Assembly (NCBI RefSeq): GCF_030718205.1
Contig: NZ_JAUZQF010000044.1
Location: 1-64,000 of the forward strand
DNA length: 64,000 nucleotides
From: Nonomuraea turcica
Lineage (GTDB): Bacteria; Actinomycetota; Actinomycetes; Streptosporangiales; Streptosporangiaceae
Direction of reading: 5' to 3'
Positions 7,532 to 15,966 of this stretch are shown one piece after another. Within the stretch, counting starts at the first letter, position 1, and each line of letters starts with the position of its first letter. Position numbers and translations under genes: made by a program. The notes under the pieces are model-generated. The model saw only the letters and a program-made list of their open reading frames with translations. It did not search any database and had not been told where the DNA came from.

Positions 7532-9112
7532 TTGAAGCGCCTGCTCATCCCCCTCGCCGTCGCCGGCTTGAGCGCCGCCATCCTTGTCCAACCCGCCAGC
7601 GCCGACCCCAACTGGGCCTCTGACAGCCTCATGCCCAAGCCCGCAGACGCATATGGCGTCGCCAATTTCTGGCTCGACGCCAACGGCGCGGCTCTGCGTA
7701 AGGCGACCCAATACCACTGGGACGCCAAAAACGTGTCCAAGCTGGTCGCCACCCAAAGCCAGGGAGCCCCTGACGGCAAGCCAGGCTTGACCACCCCGAC
7801 AGGGTCCACCGCCAAGCCGATCGCCAGCAAGAACGTCAACCTCCCCAAGACCATCGGCAAGGTCTTCTTCATCGACCGGGCCGGCCGCTACCGCTGGTGC
7901 TCGGCCACGTCGATCCAGTCCCGCCACCGCAACCTGGTCGCCACCGCCGGCCACTGCGTGTACGAGAGCGGCAAGGACGTCTACAGCAAGTGGATCTTCG
8001 TGCCGGGTTACTACAAGGGCAGGGCTCCCTGGGGCGTCTACGTCGGCGCGTACGCCTTCACCGCCTACGACCTCGACACCTACGACGACTACGACGGCGA
8101 CTTCGCCTTCGTTGCCGTCCACAACGGCTTCTCCCTCGTCGATAAGGTGGCCGAGAAGCAGGTCCTGAAGTCGGAGTTCGACAGCTTCGAGGGCAAGAAG
8201 GACGTCAAGTCCACAGAACTGAAGGACATCCCTGGCGGCAAGACCGCTGAGCAGCAGTACAAGGAGGGGCTGGACAAGTACGGCCCCAACGGCGGCTTCC
8301 GCGCCGAGGACGTGACCTCCAAGGAACCGGCCGGCGGCAACTTCGTGGACTCAGTTCCGACGACGGATGAGGTCGAGGTCACTGAGTTGCAGTGGAGCAA
8401 CGCTCCCAAGGCGAACGAGGACCCGAAGCTGTGGAAGAACGGTGACCAGGGCGCGACCAAGCTGACCCCGCTCACCGAGGCCGAGTACAAGAAGCTGCTC
8501 GACGAGAAGGCCATCGGCAAGGTCAAGGGCAAGGTCCTCAAGGACGACCGAGGCGACTACTGGCTCAAGCAGTTCTACCTGATCCAGTGGTACAAGGTCA
8601 CCAAGTCGACCAAGTACTTCCACGACTCCTTCTTCATCTACCCCGGCGCTGGCAAGGCCAAGGACATGGGCCGTCTTGGCGACAACGTCGGCGGGCAGGG
8701 ACTGGCGTGGAACCAGCCGAGGGGCCAGCGAGTGATGGCCTTCGGCTACCCGGCCGACCCACACCCCGACGGCGACAAGCCGTACAGCGGTCTGACCCCC
8801 AAGTGGTGCGCGGGCAAGACCGCCCAGAAGTTGTACCAGGCCAACACGTTCAAGGTCGAAGAGCACCAGGTGCTCAAGTGCTCCATGACCGGCGGCGCCG
8901 ACGGCGGCCCCTGGCTGCTGAAGTACGACAATAACAAGCGCACGGGCTACGTCAACGGCATCACGAGCATGTTCCACGACCAGGACGGCAACGACCGGGT
9001 GGACTTCATCAGCTCCACCTACTTCAACGGCGAAGTGGCCGATGTCTACAACAAGGCCAACTACGCGGAGACAAAGGGGATCGTCGGTCCTAAGGGCGAG
9101 CTGCTTCAGTAG
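7532..9112 (+). CDS. Secreted trypsin-fold protein, copy 3, nucleophile Ser replaced by Asp
   Basis: The start is TTG 7532, by analogy with copies 1 and 2 (MKRLLIPLAVAG); a GTG four codons up is also open. The signal peptide probably ends at ASA. Of 526 residues, the His motif is ATAGHC (His141), the Asp motif DGDFAFVAV (Asp190) and the nucleophile loop MTGGADGGPW (Asp457). The N- and C-terminal domains have diverged clearly from copies 1 and 2, yet the central module (for example TPLTEAEYKKLLDEKA) is almost unchanged even at synonymous sites. Its upstream region lacks the 39-nt element, so it may be expressed differently. The gene ends five bases before the vapC remnant on the other strand. 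Confidence 0.85.
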   Translation: MKRLLIPLAVAGLSAAILVQPASADPNWASDSLMPKPADAYGVANFWLDANGAALRKATQYHWDAKNVSKLVATQSQGAPDGKPGLTTPTGSTAKPIASKNVNLPKTIGKVFFIDRAGRYRWCSATSIQSRHRNLVATAGHCVYESGKDVYSKWIFVPGYYKGRAPWGVYVGAYAFTAYDLDTYDDYDGDFAFVAVHNGFSLVDKVAEKQVLKSEFDSFEGKKDVKSTELKDIPGGKTAEQQYKEGLDKYGPNGGFRAEDVTSKEPAGGNFVDSVPTTDEVEVTELQWSNAPKANEDPKLWKNGDQGATKLTPLTEAEYKKLLDEKAIGKVKGKVLKDDRGDYWLKQFYLIQWYKVTKSTKYFHDSFFIYPGAGKAKDMGRLGDNVGGQGLAWNQPRGQRVMAFGYPADPHPDGDKPYSGLTPKWCAGKTAQKLYQANTFKVEEHQVLKCSMTGGADGGPWLLKYDNNKRTGYVNGITSMFHDQDGNDRVDFISSTYFNGEVADVYNKANYAETKGIVGPKGELLQ

Positions 9113-9117
9113 TCAGC

Positions 9118-9229
9118 TCACAAATCCTCGGGACGCAGCACGTTGAGCCTGCTGACCTCTTGAAGCCGGGCGAGGCCCCGGTCGTTGGTCAGCAGGCTCG
9201 CGCCGTGTTCCAGCGCCGAAGCCGCAATG
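9118..9229 (-). pseudogene. vapC toxin gene, 3' fragment
   Basis: Read on the minus strand this encodes the C-terminal end of a PIN-domain (VapC-type) RNase: HIAASALEHGASLLTNDRG, then a short tail to a stop at 9118. LLTNDRG is the usual acidic motif of the PIN fold. The 5' part of the same gene lies at 15959-16270. The IS21-type element at 9230-15958 separates the two, and joining them across one CCGCAATG restores the reading DMLIAASALEHGA. Confidence 0.85.
9222..9229. repeat. Target-site duplication, left
   Basis: CCGCAATG occurs immediately outside the left end of the IS21-type element and again outside its right end (15959-15966). Eight bases is within the range known for IS21-family insertions. 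Confidence 0.85.
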
Positions 9230-9374
9230 TGGGTCTACACGTGAGTTCTGGTGCCGGTTGCGCGTGAGTTTGGGTGCCATTGTGTAGCCGGATGGTGACG
9301 GTTCAGCGAGTTTTGGTGCCACTCGGGCGTGGCGGTGGGACGCTCGATGCGCTTGGCGTCGCAAGGGGGCGCTG

Positions 9375-11032
9375 ATGGCGCGCATGACCAAGGTGGAGAA
9401 GTACGCGGCGATCAGGCGGGACTCCCGGATGGAGGGCTTGTCGCAGCGGGCCTTGGCGCGCAAGTACGCGGTTTCCCGCCGAACGGTGGCGGAGGCGTTG
9501 ACATCCGCATGGCCGACACCGCGCAAGGCGATGACGCCGCGAAGGTCGCGGCTGGATCCGTTCAAGCCGGTGATCGACCAGATGCTGTGGCTGGACCTGA
9601 GCGCGCCCCGCAAGCAGCGGCACACGGTCCGGCGGATCTTCGACCGGTTGGTGGCCGAGCAGGATATGGAGGGGATCTCCTATTCGACGGTGTGCAACTA
9701 CGTCGCGGTGCGTCGCCCGCAGATTCGGGCCGAGGCCGGGCACGGACCGCCGGAGGTACCCATCGATCAGATCCACAAGCCTGGCGAAGAGGCCGAGGTC
9801 GACTTCGGGGAGGTGTGGGTTGATCTGTCCGGGCGCAGGACCAAGTGCTACATGTTCGTGTTCCGGCTGTCGTACTCGGGCAAGGCCGTGCATCACGTGA
9901 CCCTGTCGTGTGGCCAGGAAGCCTTCTTCGAGGGGCATGTGCACGCGTTCACGGTGCTGGGCGGGATCCCGACCGGCAAGGTCCGCTACGACAACCTGAC
10001 CTCGGCGGTGGCCAGGTTCTCGGCTTCACCCGCGCCCGGGTGGAGAACGAGCGGTGGGTGGCCTTCAGGTCACACATGAGCCCGGAGACTTTCTATTGCC
10101 GCCCTGGCCTGGCGGGCGCCCATGAGAAGGGCGGGGTAGAGGGCGAGGTCGGACGGTTCCGCCGCAATCGCCTGGTCCCCGTCCCGCAGGTCGCTTCGAT
10201 CGCGGAGCTGAACGCGTCCATCGACCGGTGGGACGAGCAGGACGACCTGCGCAGGATCGGCTCCCGCGCCCACACCGTCGGCGAGTACTTCGCCATCGAA
10301 CGGCCGCTGCTGCAGCCGTTGCCGGCCGAGCCGTTCGAGACCGGCCGTGTCTTCCATCCCCGGGTGGACCGCAGGTCGCAGATCTGCGTGCGCACCAACC
10401 GCTACTCGGTGCCGGTCCGGCTGATCGGCCGCCAAGTTCGTGTGCTGCTGCACTCCAACGAGCTCATCGTGTTCACCGACAAGATCGAGGTGGCCCGCCA
10501 CGAGCGGCTGATCGCCAAGAACGGCTCCCGGCTGGAGCTGGACCACTATCTGGAGGTGCTGGTCCGCAAGCCCGGCGCCTTACCCGGGGCGACCGCTCTG
10601 GAGTAGGCCCGTCAGGCTGGCCGGTTCACCCCGGTGCACGACGCCTGGTGGTCTGCGGTCCGCAAAGCGCATGGGGACGCCCACGGCACCCGGGCGCTGA
10701 TCGAGGTGCTGATGCTGCACCGCAGCATGGCCCACGAACACGTGGTCGCCGGGATCGCCGCCGCGCTCCAGGTCGGCGCGTTGACCAGCGATGTGGTGGC
10801 GGTCGAGGCGCGCAAGGCCGCCCAAGCAGCCCCGCAACCCACCGCGGCTACCCGGACTGACGCGCTGCCCGTCGGCCATCCAGCCGCGCTGCCCGCCGAC
10901 ATCGTGTCGCTGACCGAGCACCGCCTGGCCTCGCTCCCGGTTGATAGGCGCCCACCGCCGTCGTTGGCTGCCTATGACCAACTGCTGCCTCGCCGCCGCT
11001 GCGCCAACCAGGGAGATGGAGATACCTCATGA
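9375..11032 (+). pseudogene. istA: IS21 transposase IstA, frameshifted with internal stop
   Basis: The N-terminal helix-turn-helix LSQRALARKYAVSRRTV and the DDE catalytic core are recognisable: the first Asp is in EVDFGEVW, the second in RYDNLTSAV and the Glu in EKGGVEGEVGRF. A one-base deletion near 10018 shifts the frame between the second Asp and the Glu. An amber TAG at 10604-10606 replaces what was probably a Gln codon. Beyond it the C-terminus resumes (PVHDAWWSAVRKAHGD) and ends at 11032, overlapping istB by ATGA. Start ATG 9375; ATG 9384 (MTKVEKYAAI) is equally likely. Confidence 0.88.
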
Positions 11033-11577
11033 GTACGCAACAGCAGCTCACTCATCAGCGGGGTCTGACCGAGCCGGCCGCCGAGGCCGCCGTCGACCAG
11101 GCGTGCCGGATGCTGCGGCTGCCCACTATCCGCGGCCAGTTCGTCGCCACCGCCGACGCCGCCGAACGCGAGCAGCTCACCTATCGCGGGTTCCTGGCCG
11201 AGCTGCTGATGGCCGAGTGCGAGGATCGGCAGCGCCGACGCTCGGAGCGGCGCATCAAGGCGGCTGCCTTCCCCTGCGCGAAATGGCTGTCCGACTTCGA
11301 TTTCTCCGCCAATCCCAACGTCCCTTCTGCCCTGATCCACACCTTGGCCAAGTGCGAGTGGGTCCGCAACGGCCAGCCGCTCTGCCTGATCGGCGACTCC
11401 GGGACCGGCAAGTCACACCTGCTCATCGCGCTCGGCACCGAAGCCGCGATGGCCGAATACCGGGTCAAATACGTGCTGGCCGCCAAGCTCGTCAACGAGC
11501 TGGTCGAAGCGGCCGACGAGCTGATCCTCAACAAGACCATCGCCCGCTATGGCCGTTTCGATCTTTTGTGCATCGAC

Positions 11578-11659
11578 CTATGCCGAGACCGCGACTATGC
11601 CGAGGCGGCCCTGCGGAAGCCTGTTGAGCAGGACGTCCACCGCCTGAGACTCGGCATAG
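11578..11659. repeat. RIT left inverted repeat
   Basis: Starts CTATGCCGAG and ends CTCGGCATAG, so the repeat unit is itself bounded by 10-bp inverted repeats, with another CTATGCCGAG inside at about base 18. It matches the right repeat in reverse orientation with five substitutions and one indel. These are probably the recombinase binding sites. Confidence 0.88.
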
Positions 11660-11722
11660 CCGCCTATTGAGCGGAGGCTCGTTCGTGGGAGCAATTTGGC
11701 TCTCCCGAAGGAGGCGAGTGCG

Positions 11723-12922
11723 ATGGCGGGCACGAGGAGGAAGCCCGGCCTGCTAGGGCCGCAGGTCGAGGGCTACCGAGTATGGCTGGAGCAGCGTGGT
11801 TACACGGCGGAGACAATCCGGAACATGCTCACGGACCTGGGCCGGGTCGGGCGTTGGCTGGAAGATACGGGCCTGACGGTCGGCCAGCTCGACGAGGAGT
11901 GGATGGCGCAGTTCCGTTCCGCACGACATGAGGCCGGCCAGCGGAGAATCCCGGGACCGCGAGCGATGGCGCCGCTGCTGACCTATCTACGCGAAATCGG
12001 GATCACCACGGCGGAGCAGCCACCGGCCACGCCGCTGGAGACGCTGCTGCAGCAGTATCGCGCCTGGATGATCCGGGACCGAGGGCTGGCCGCGGCCACG
12101 GTGCTGCGCTACTCGAACACCGCCCGCCGCTTCCTGGGAGAACAGGCGACGATCGGAGACGCCTTCACCCCCGCGGCGCTGACGGGCACCGACGTCAACG
12201 CCTTCCTGTTACGGGAGTGCGATCGCGTCTCGGCAGGGTCGGCCAAGGGGCGCGTGGCGGAGCTGCGCTCCCTGCTGCGCTTCCTCTATCTGCAGGGCAT
12301 CACCGCCTCGCGGCTGGGGAGCGCGGTGCCTGCGATCGGCGGGTGGCGCTTGGCGAGCGTGCCGCCCACCATGACGGCGGCTGACGTCCAGAGCATCCTG
12401 GACGGCTGTGACAGGAGCACTCCCGTCGGCATCCGCGACTACGCGATCATGATCCTGGTCGCCCGGCTCGGCCTGCGCTCCATCGAGGTGACCCGACTGG
12501 AGTTACACGATGTCGACTGGCGCGCCGGAGAACTCATCATCCGCGGGAAGGCCGGGCGCCAGGACCGGCTCCCGTTACCGGTGGAGGTGGGCGAGGCGCT
12601 GGTCGCCTACCTGTCGAGCGGACGCATCCCCCAAGGAGAGCGGCGGCTGTTCTTGACCTGCCGTGCTCCCCGTCGGCCGATCCGCGCGGATCTGGTAGGG
12701 GATGTGGTGGAGCGGGCCTGCCACAGAGTCAGCCTGCCAGCGGTGGGACCGCACCGGCTCCGCCACGCCGTGGCCGGTGAACTTCTGCGCCGAGGCGCCG
12801 GGTTGAGCGCGATCAGCCAGATTCTGCGCCATCAGGACCTGGCCACCACCGCCCTCTACGCCAAGGTCGACCTCGCCTCGCTGCGCCAGGTCGCCCAGCC
12901 ATGGCCGGCGGGCATCCGATGA
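11723..12922 (+). CDS. RIT tyrosine recombinase 1 (RitA-like)
   Basis: 399 residues from ATG 11723, eight bases after GAAGGAGG. The N-terminal core-binding domain (about 1-190, YRVWLEQRGYTAETIRN) is followed by a catalytic domain: Arg in ARLGLRSIEVTRL, Lys region RGKAGRQDRLPLP, HRLRH box, His in LRHQDLATT and Tyr in ALYAKV. All hallmark residues appear present. It is the first and longest of the trio. Its stop overlaps the start of the second gene. The three proteins are thought to act together in moving RIT elements; individual roles are not known to me. Confidence 0.88.
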   Translation: MAGTRRKPGLLGPQVEGYRVWLEQRGYTAETIRNMLTDLGRVGRWLEDTGLTVGQLDEEWMAQFRSARHEAGQRRIPGPRAMAPLLTYLREIGITTAEQPPATPLETLLQQYRAWMIRDRGLAAATVLRYSNTARRFLGEQATIGDAFTPAALTGTDVNAFLLRECDRVSAGSAKGRVAELRSLLRFLYLQGITASRLGSAVPAIGGWRLASVPPTMTAADVQSILDGCDRSTPVGIRDYAIMILVARLGLRSIEVTRLELHDVDWRAGELIIRGKAGRQDRLPLPVEVGEALVAYLSSGRIPQGERRLFLTCRAPRRPIRADLVGDVVERACHRVSLPAVGPHRLRHAVAGELLRRGAGLSAISQILRHQDLATTALYAKVDLASLRQVAQPWPAGIR

Positions 12923-13854
12923 CCGCGCTGCAGCAGGCCCTCGCCGACTACCTGCGCCTGCGTCGTTCGCTCGGGCACGAGATGGCCGAAGCAGCCTGGC
13001 TGCTACCCGGGTTCGTCGCCTACCTCGACAGCCAGAACGCCCAGACCGTCACGATCCGCGCAGCGCTGGCCTGGGCGCAGCAGGCCGGCGACGGCGGCCG
13101 GATGACCACGATCGGGCCACGACGAATGACCGCCGCCCGGGGCTTTGCCCGCTACCTGGCCGGCATCGACCCCGCCACGGAGGTGCCACCGCTGGGCCTG
13201 CTGCCGCACCGGCAGCGCTGGCGCCCCCCGTTCGTCTACTCACCCGGCGACATCGCGAAGGTGATGGGTCAGGCCCGCGACTCGCTCCGGCCTGCGCTGC
13301 GGGCGGCGACCTACGAGACCTTGCTCGGGCTGCTGGCCGCCAGCGGGCTTCGGATCGGCGAGGCCATCAAGCTCGACCGCGCCGACATCGACTGGCACGA
13401 GGGCATCCTGCTCATCCGCGAGTCCAAGTTCGGCAAGTCCCGCCTGGTTCCCCTGCATCCCAGCACCATGCAGGCTCTCGGCCGCTACTCCCAGGTACGC
13501 GACGACCTCCAGCCCCGGCCCATCGATCCGAGCTTCTTCATCTCCGGCACCCGCAAGCGCTTGATCTATGCCGTGGCTTCCGAGACCTTCCGGCACCTCA
13601 TCACCGAGGCCAGGGTCGGCGCCGACGCTCCCTGGCCTCCCCGACTGCACGACCTGCGCCACACTTTCGCGGTCCGCACCCTGCTCGGCTGGTATCGCAC
13701 GCAAGAGGACGTCCAAGCCAAGATCCCAGCCCTGTCGACCTATCTGGGACACCGCGAACCGCGCTCCACCTACTGGTATCTGTCGGCCGCCCCCGAACTG
13801 CTCGCCCTCGCGGCCGCCCGTCAAGAAGCAGCTCACCGGGAGGCTCGGCCATGA
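12919..13854 (+). CDS. RIT tyrosine recombinase 2 (RitB-like)
   Basis: 311 residues from ATG 12919, whose ATGA overlaps the previous stop; an ATG at 12901 is also open. The N-terminal helical domain (YLRLRRSLGHEMAEA) precedes the catalytic domain: Arg in ASGLRIGEAIKL, Lys in ESKFGKSRLVPL, HDLRHTFAV box, His in YLGHREPRST and Tyr in YWYLS. The longer spacing before the last His (WYRTQEDVQAKIPALSTYL) distinguishes it from its neighbours. Translation is probably coupled to both neighbouring genes. Confidence 0.88.
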   Translation: MTALQQALADYLRLRRSLGHEMAEAAWLLPGFVAYLDSQNAQTVTIRAALAWAQQAGDGGRMTTIGPRRMTAARGFARYLAGIDPATEVPPLGLLPHRQRWRPPFVYSPGDIAKVMGQARDSLRPALRAATYETLLGLLAASGLRIGEAIKLDRADIDWHEGILLIRESKFGKSRLVPLHPSTMQALGRYSQVRDDLQPRPIDPSFFISGTRKRLIYAVASETFRHLITEARVGADAPWPPRLHDLRHTFAVRTLLGWYRTQEDVQAKIPALSTYLGHREPRSTYWYLSAAPELLALAAARQEAAHREARP

Positions 13855-14840
13855 CACTGACCGCCGCAACCCTGCAAGCATTCTTCACCGACAGGCTTGT
13901 CAAGCAGAGGCAGGCCAGCCCGCGCACCGTCGCCGCCTACCGCGACGCCCTGCGCCTGCTGATGGTCTTCGCCCAGGAGCAGACCGGCAAGACGCCCTCC
14001 CAACTCGACTGGGACGACCTCGACGCCACCATGATCTCCGCGTTCCTGAACCACCTCGAAGCCGAGCGGCACAACAGCATCCGGACCCGGAACGTCCGGC
14101 TGACCGCGATCCGCTCGCTGTTCTCCTTCGCAGCCCTGCACCACCCCGAGCATGCCCTGCTCATTCAACGTGTCCTGGCCATCCCGCCCAAACGGTTCGA
14201 CAAGCGACTCGTGACCTTCCTGACCCCACCGGAGACCGACGCGCTCCTGGCGGCGCCGGATCCGTCCCGTTGGGAAGGACGGCGCGACCGCGTCCTGATG
14301 CTCCTGGCCATCCAGACCGGCCTGCGCGTCTCCGAACTCACCGGCCTCAACTGCGGCGACGTCACCCTCGGCACCGGCGCGAACGTCCGCTGCGAAGGCA
14401 AAGGACGCAAACACCGCGCCGTCCCACTCACCGGCCCCGTCCGGGACCTCCTACGGACCTGGCTCACCGAACGAGACGGACGCCCCAGCGATCCGCTCTT
14501 CCCCACTCGCGCGGGACGACGACTCAGCCGAGATGCCATCGCACTGCGCATCAGCACCCACGCCGCAACGGCCGCATCACACTGCCCGTCGCTGCAGCGC
14601 AAACGGCTCCATCCGCATGTCCTGCGCCACACCTGCGCCATGTCGTTGCTCCAAGCGGGCGTCGACACCTCCGTGATCGCCCTCTGGCTCGGCCACGCCG
14701 GCGTCCGCTCCACCGACGCCTACCTGCACGCCGACATGAGCATCAAGGAAAAGGCCCTCGCGCTCACCACACCCCAGGAGGCGCCGCCAGGCCGTTACCA
14801 CCCCACCGACCAGGTCCTCACGTTCCTCGAAAGCCTGTGA
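13851..14840 (+). CDS. RIT tyrosine recombinase 3 (RitC-like)
   Basis: 329 residues from ATG 13851 (ATGA overlap with the second gene). A SAM-like core-binding domain (SPRTVAAYRDALRLLMVFA) is followed by the catalytic domain: Arg in QTGLRVSELTGL, Lys in CEGKGRKHRAVPL, HVLRHTCAM box, His in WLGHAGVRST and Tyr in DAYLHAD. It resembles XerC/D-type recombinases more closely than the first two do. Its stop codon abuts the right inverted repeat directly, leaving no room for further cargo. Confidence 0.88.
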   Translation: MTLTAATLQAFFTDRLVKQRQASPRTVAAYRDALRLLMVFAQEQTGKTPSQLDWDDLDATMISAFLNHLEAERHNSIRTRNVRLTAIRSLFSFAALHHPEHALLIQRVLAIPPKRFDKRLVTFLTPPETDALLAAPDPSRWEGRRDRVLMLLAIQTGLRVSELTGLNCGDVTLGTGANVRCEGKGRKHRAVPLTGPVRDLLRTWLTERDGRPSDPLFPTRAGRRLSRDAIALRISTHAATAASHCPSLQRKRLHPHVLRHTCAMSLLQAGVDTSVIALWLGHAGVRSTDAYLHADMSIKEKALALTTPQEAPPGRYHPTDQVLTFLESL

Positions 14841-14923
14841 CTATGCCGAGTCCCAGACGGCAGACGCCCTGCTCAACAGGCTTCCGCAGGGCCGTCCTCG
14901 GCATAGTCGCGGTCTCGGCATAG
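14841..14923. repeat. RIT right inverted repeat
   Basis: The reverse complement of the left repeat, about 93% identical, with one extra base. It starts one base after the stop codon of the third recombinase gene. Confidence 0.88.
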
Positions 14924-14929
14924 ATCGAT

Positions 14930-14949
14930 CTATGCGGATATCCGCATAG
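14930..14949. repeat. 20-bp perfect palindrome beside RIT right end
   Basis: CTATGCGGATATCCGCATAG is a perfect palindrome flanked by ATCGAT (14924-14929) and ATCGAC (14950-14955). Its ends CTATGC and GCATAG copy the outermost bases of the RIT element, so it looks like a tiny end-to-end remnant of a related insertion inside the same target site. Confidence 0.7.
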
Positions 14950-15281
14950 ATCGACGAACTGGGCTACCTCGAGCTCGACAAACGCGGCGCCGACCTGCTC
15001 TTCCAGGTCCTGACCGACAGGGAGGAGACCGCGAGCGTCGCGATCGCCTCCAACGAGCCCCAGATGGGTGGACCAAAACGTTCACCGATCCGCGCCTGTG
15101 CGCCGCCATCGTCGACCGGCTCACCTACAACGCCACCATCATCGAAACCGGCACCGACTCCTACCGGCTGGCGCACTCTCGCGCTCAACAAGGCATCCCA
15201 GCCTGAGCTGGTTCATCACCCGCACTCCGAAGACCTGCGCTCGGTCATGCCGAAGTAGGTTCAGGCCTGCGTCTACGGTTA

Positions 15282-15809
15282 GTGATCGTGCAACAGGCGC
15301 TCAACTTCCGTGATCAGGTTTTCATCAACTTCCGTCACTATCCGTTCAACGACCAGAGCGCTCACGGCTACCGGTGGATCGATCTCAAGCGATTCGAGCT
15401 GCTCTCGCCCTCTTGTGACGACACGTTGCTCCTGGACGCCTTGATCAAGCATGACCAGTTTCGAGATGACTACGCCGGTGGCGGCGTCGACCCGTTGGGC
15501 ACTCGACACGGTCCCTACTGGCTGAGCAATATCACCACCGACGCCTACGAACCGGTGGACGAAACGACCGCGATCGATGTCCTGAGAAGCTGGGCCAGCC
15601 AGTATGGAGGTCTGCCCAAACAGTTGGAAGAGGTCTTGAACCACGAGGTCTATGCGCTCATCCGGGCGGCCACGAGCCGATATCGCCTCAAAGGGCTTGG
15701 CCGGTCTGAGTTCCACGACTGGGGTGGCGTCCACACCGAATTCCATGAACTCATCGTCGTGGACCGGGCTAGCAGAAACCTGACTCTGATCATCGCAGCT
15801 GACGACTGA
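15282..15809 (+). CDS. Passenger protein in IS21-type element, unknown
   Basis: 175 residues from GTG 15282 (GTG 15288 also possible). It lies between the end of istB and the right end of the element, where simple IS21 elements carry nothing, and is open with no lesion. It looks like a soluble alpha/beta protein rich in aromatic and acidic residues (FINFRHYPFNDQ, then RFELLSPSCDDTLLLDALI; C-terminal EFHELIVVDRASRNLTLIIA). No catalytic or DNA-binding motif or membrane segment is obvious and I recognise no family. It could be an immunity or regulatory cargo gene, or host DNA captured by the element. Confidence 0.6.
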   Translation: MIVQQALNFRDQVFINFRHYPFNDQSAHGYRWIDLKRFELLSPSCDDTLLLDALIKHDQFRDDYAGGGVDPLGTRHGPYWLSNITTDAYEPVDETTAIDVLRSWASQYGGLPKQLEEVLNHEVYALIRAATSRYRLKGLGRSEFHDWGGVHTEFHELIVVDRASRNLTLIIAADD

Positions 15810-15958
15810 CAGCACCACAGTCGAGAACCCACTGACGCAAGCGCCACCTGCCGGCAGCGGGAATGGTACCAAAACTCGTTCGCCGACAGCCCCCCGAAGA
15901 TCGTCAACTGGCACCGAAACTCATGCGAACTTGGCGCTCGAACTCATTCGCCAAACCA

Positions 15959-15966
15959 CCGCAATG
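15959..15966. repeat. Target-site duplication, right
   Basis: The second copy of CCGCAATG, directly outside the right end of the IS21-type element. Confidence 0.85.

Larger units (their letters stand above)
11578..14923 (+). mobile_element. Recombinase-in-trio (RIT) element
   Basis: Three consecutive tyrosine recombinase genes, each overlapping the next by ATGA, lie between inverted repeats of 82 and 83 bases (11578-11659 and 14841-14923). This is the defining organisation of RIT elements. The element splits istB. ATCGAC precedes the left end, ATCGAT follows the right end and ATCGAC recurs 20 bases later, consistent with a 6-bp target duplication plus an extra palindrome. All three recombinase genes look intact, so the element may be functional. 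Confidence 0.88.
11029..15206 (+). pseudogene. istB: IS21 helper ATPase IstB, split by RIT insertion
   Basis: The first part (11029-11577) has the Walker A motif GDSGTGKSH and runs into the Walker B strand FDLLCID, where the RIT element interrupts it. Reading resumes at 14956 with ELGYLELDKRGADLLF. A second lesion, a one-base deletion near 15062, shifts the frame. After it the typical C-terminus returns (TDPRLCAAIVDRL, then YNATIIETGTDSYRL) to a stop at 15206. IstB is the ATPase that assists the IstA transposase, so this copy is certainly inactive. Confidence 0.88.
9230..15958 (+). mobile_element. IS21-family element carrying a nested RIT element
   Basis: The ends are TGGGTCTACACGTGAG on the left and, read inward, TGGTTTGGCGAATGAG on the right. 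Both form imperfect inverted repeats built from three copies of a TGAGTT-x-x-GGTGCC-like motif, the multiple terminal repeats known for IS21. Inside are istA and istB with an ATGA overlap, both broken, a recombinase-in-trio element within istB, and an unrelated passenger gene before the right end. With istA and istB disrupted the element should not move by itself. It interrupts a vapC gene with an 8-bp target duplication. Confidence 0.88.
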
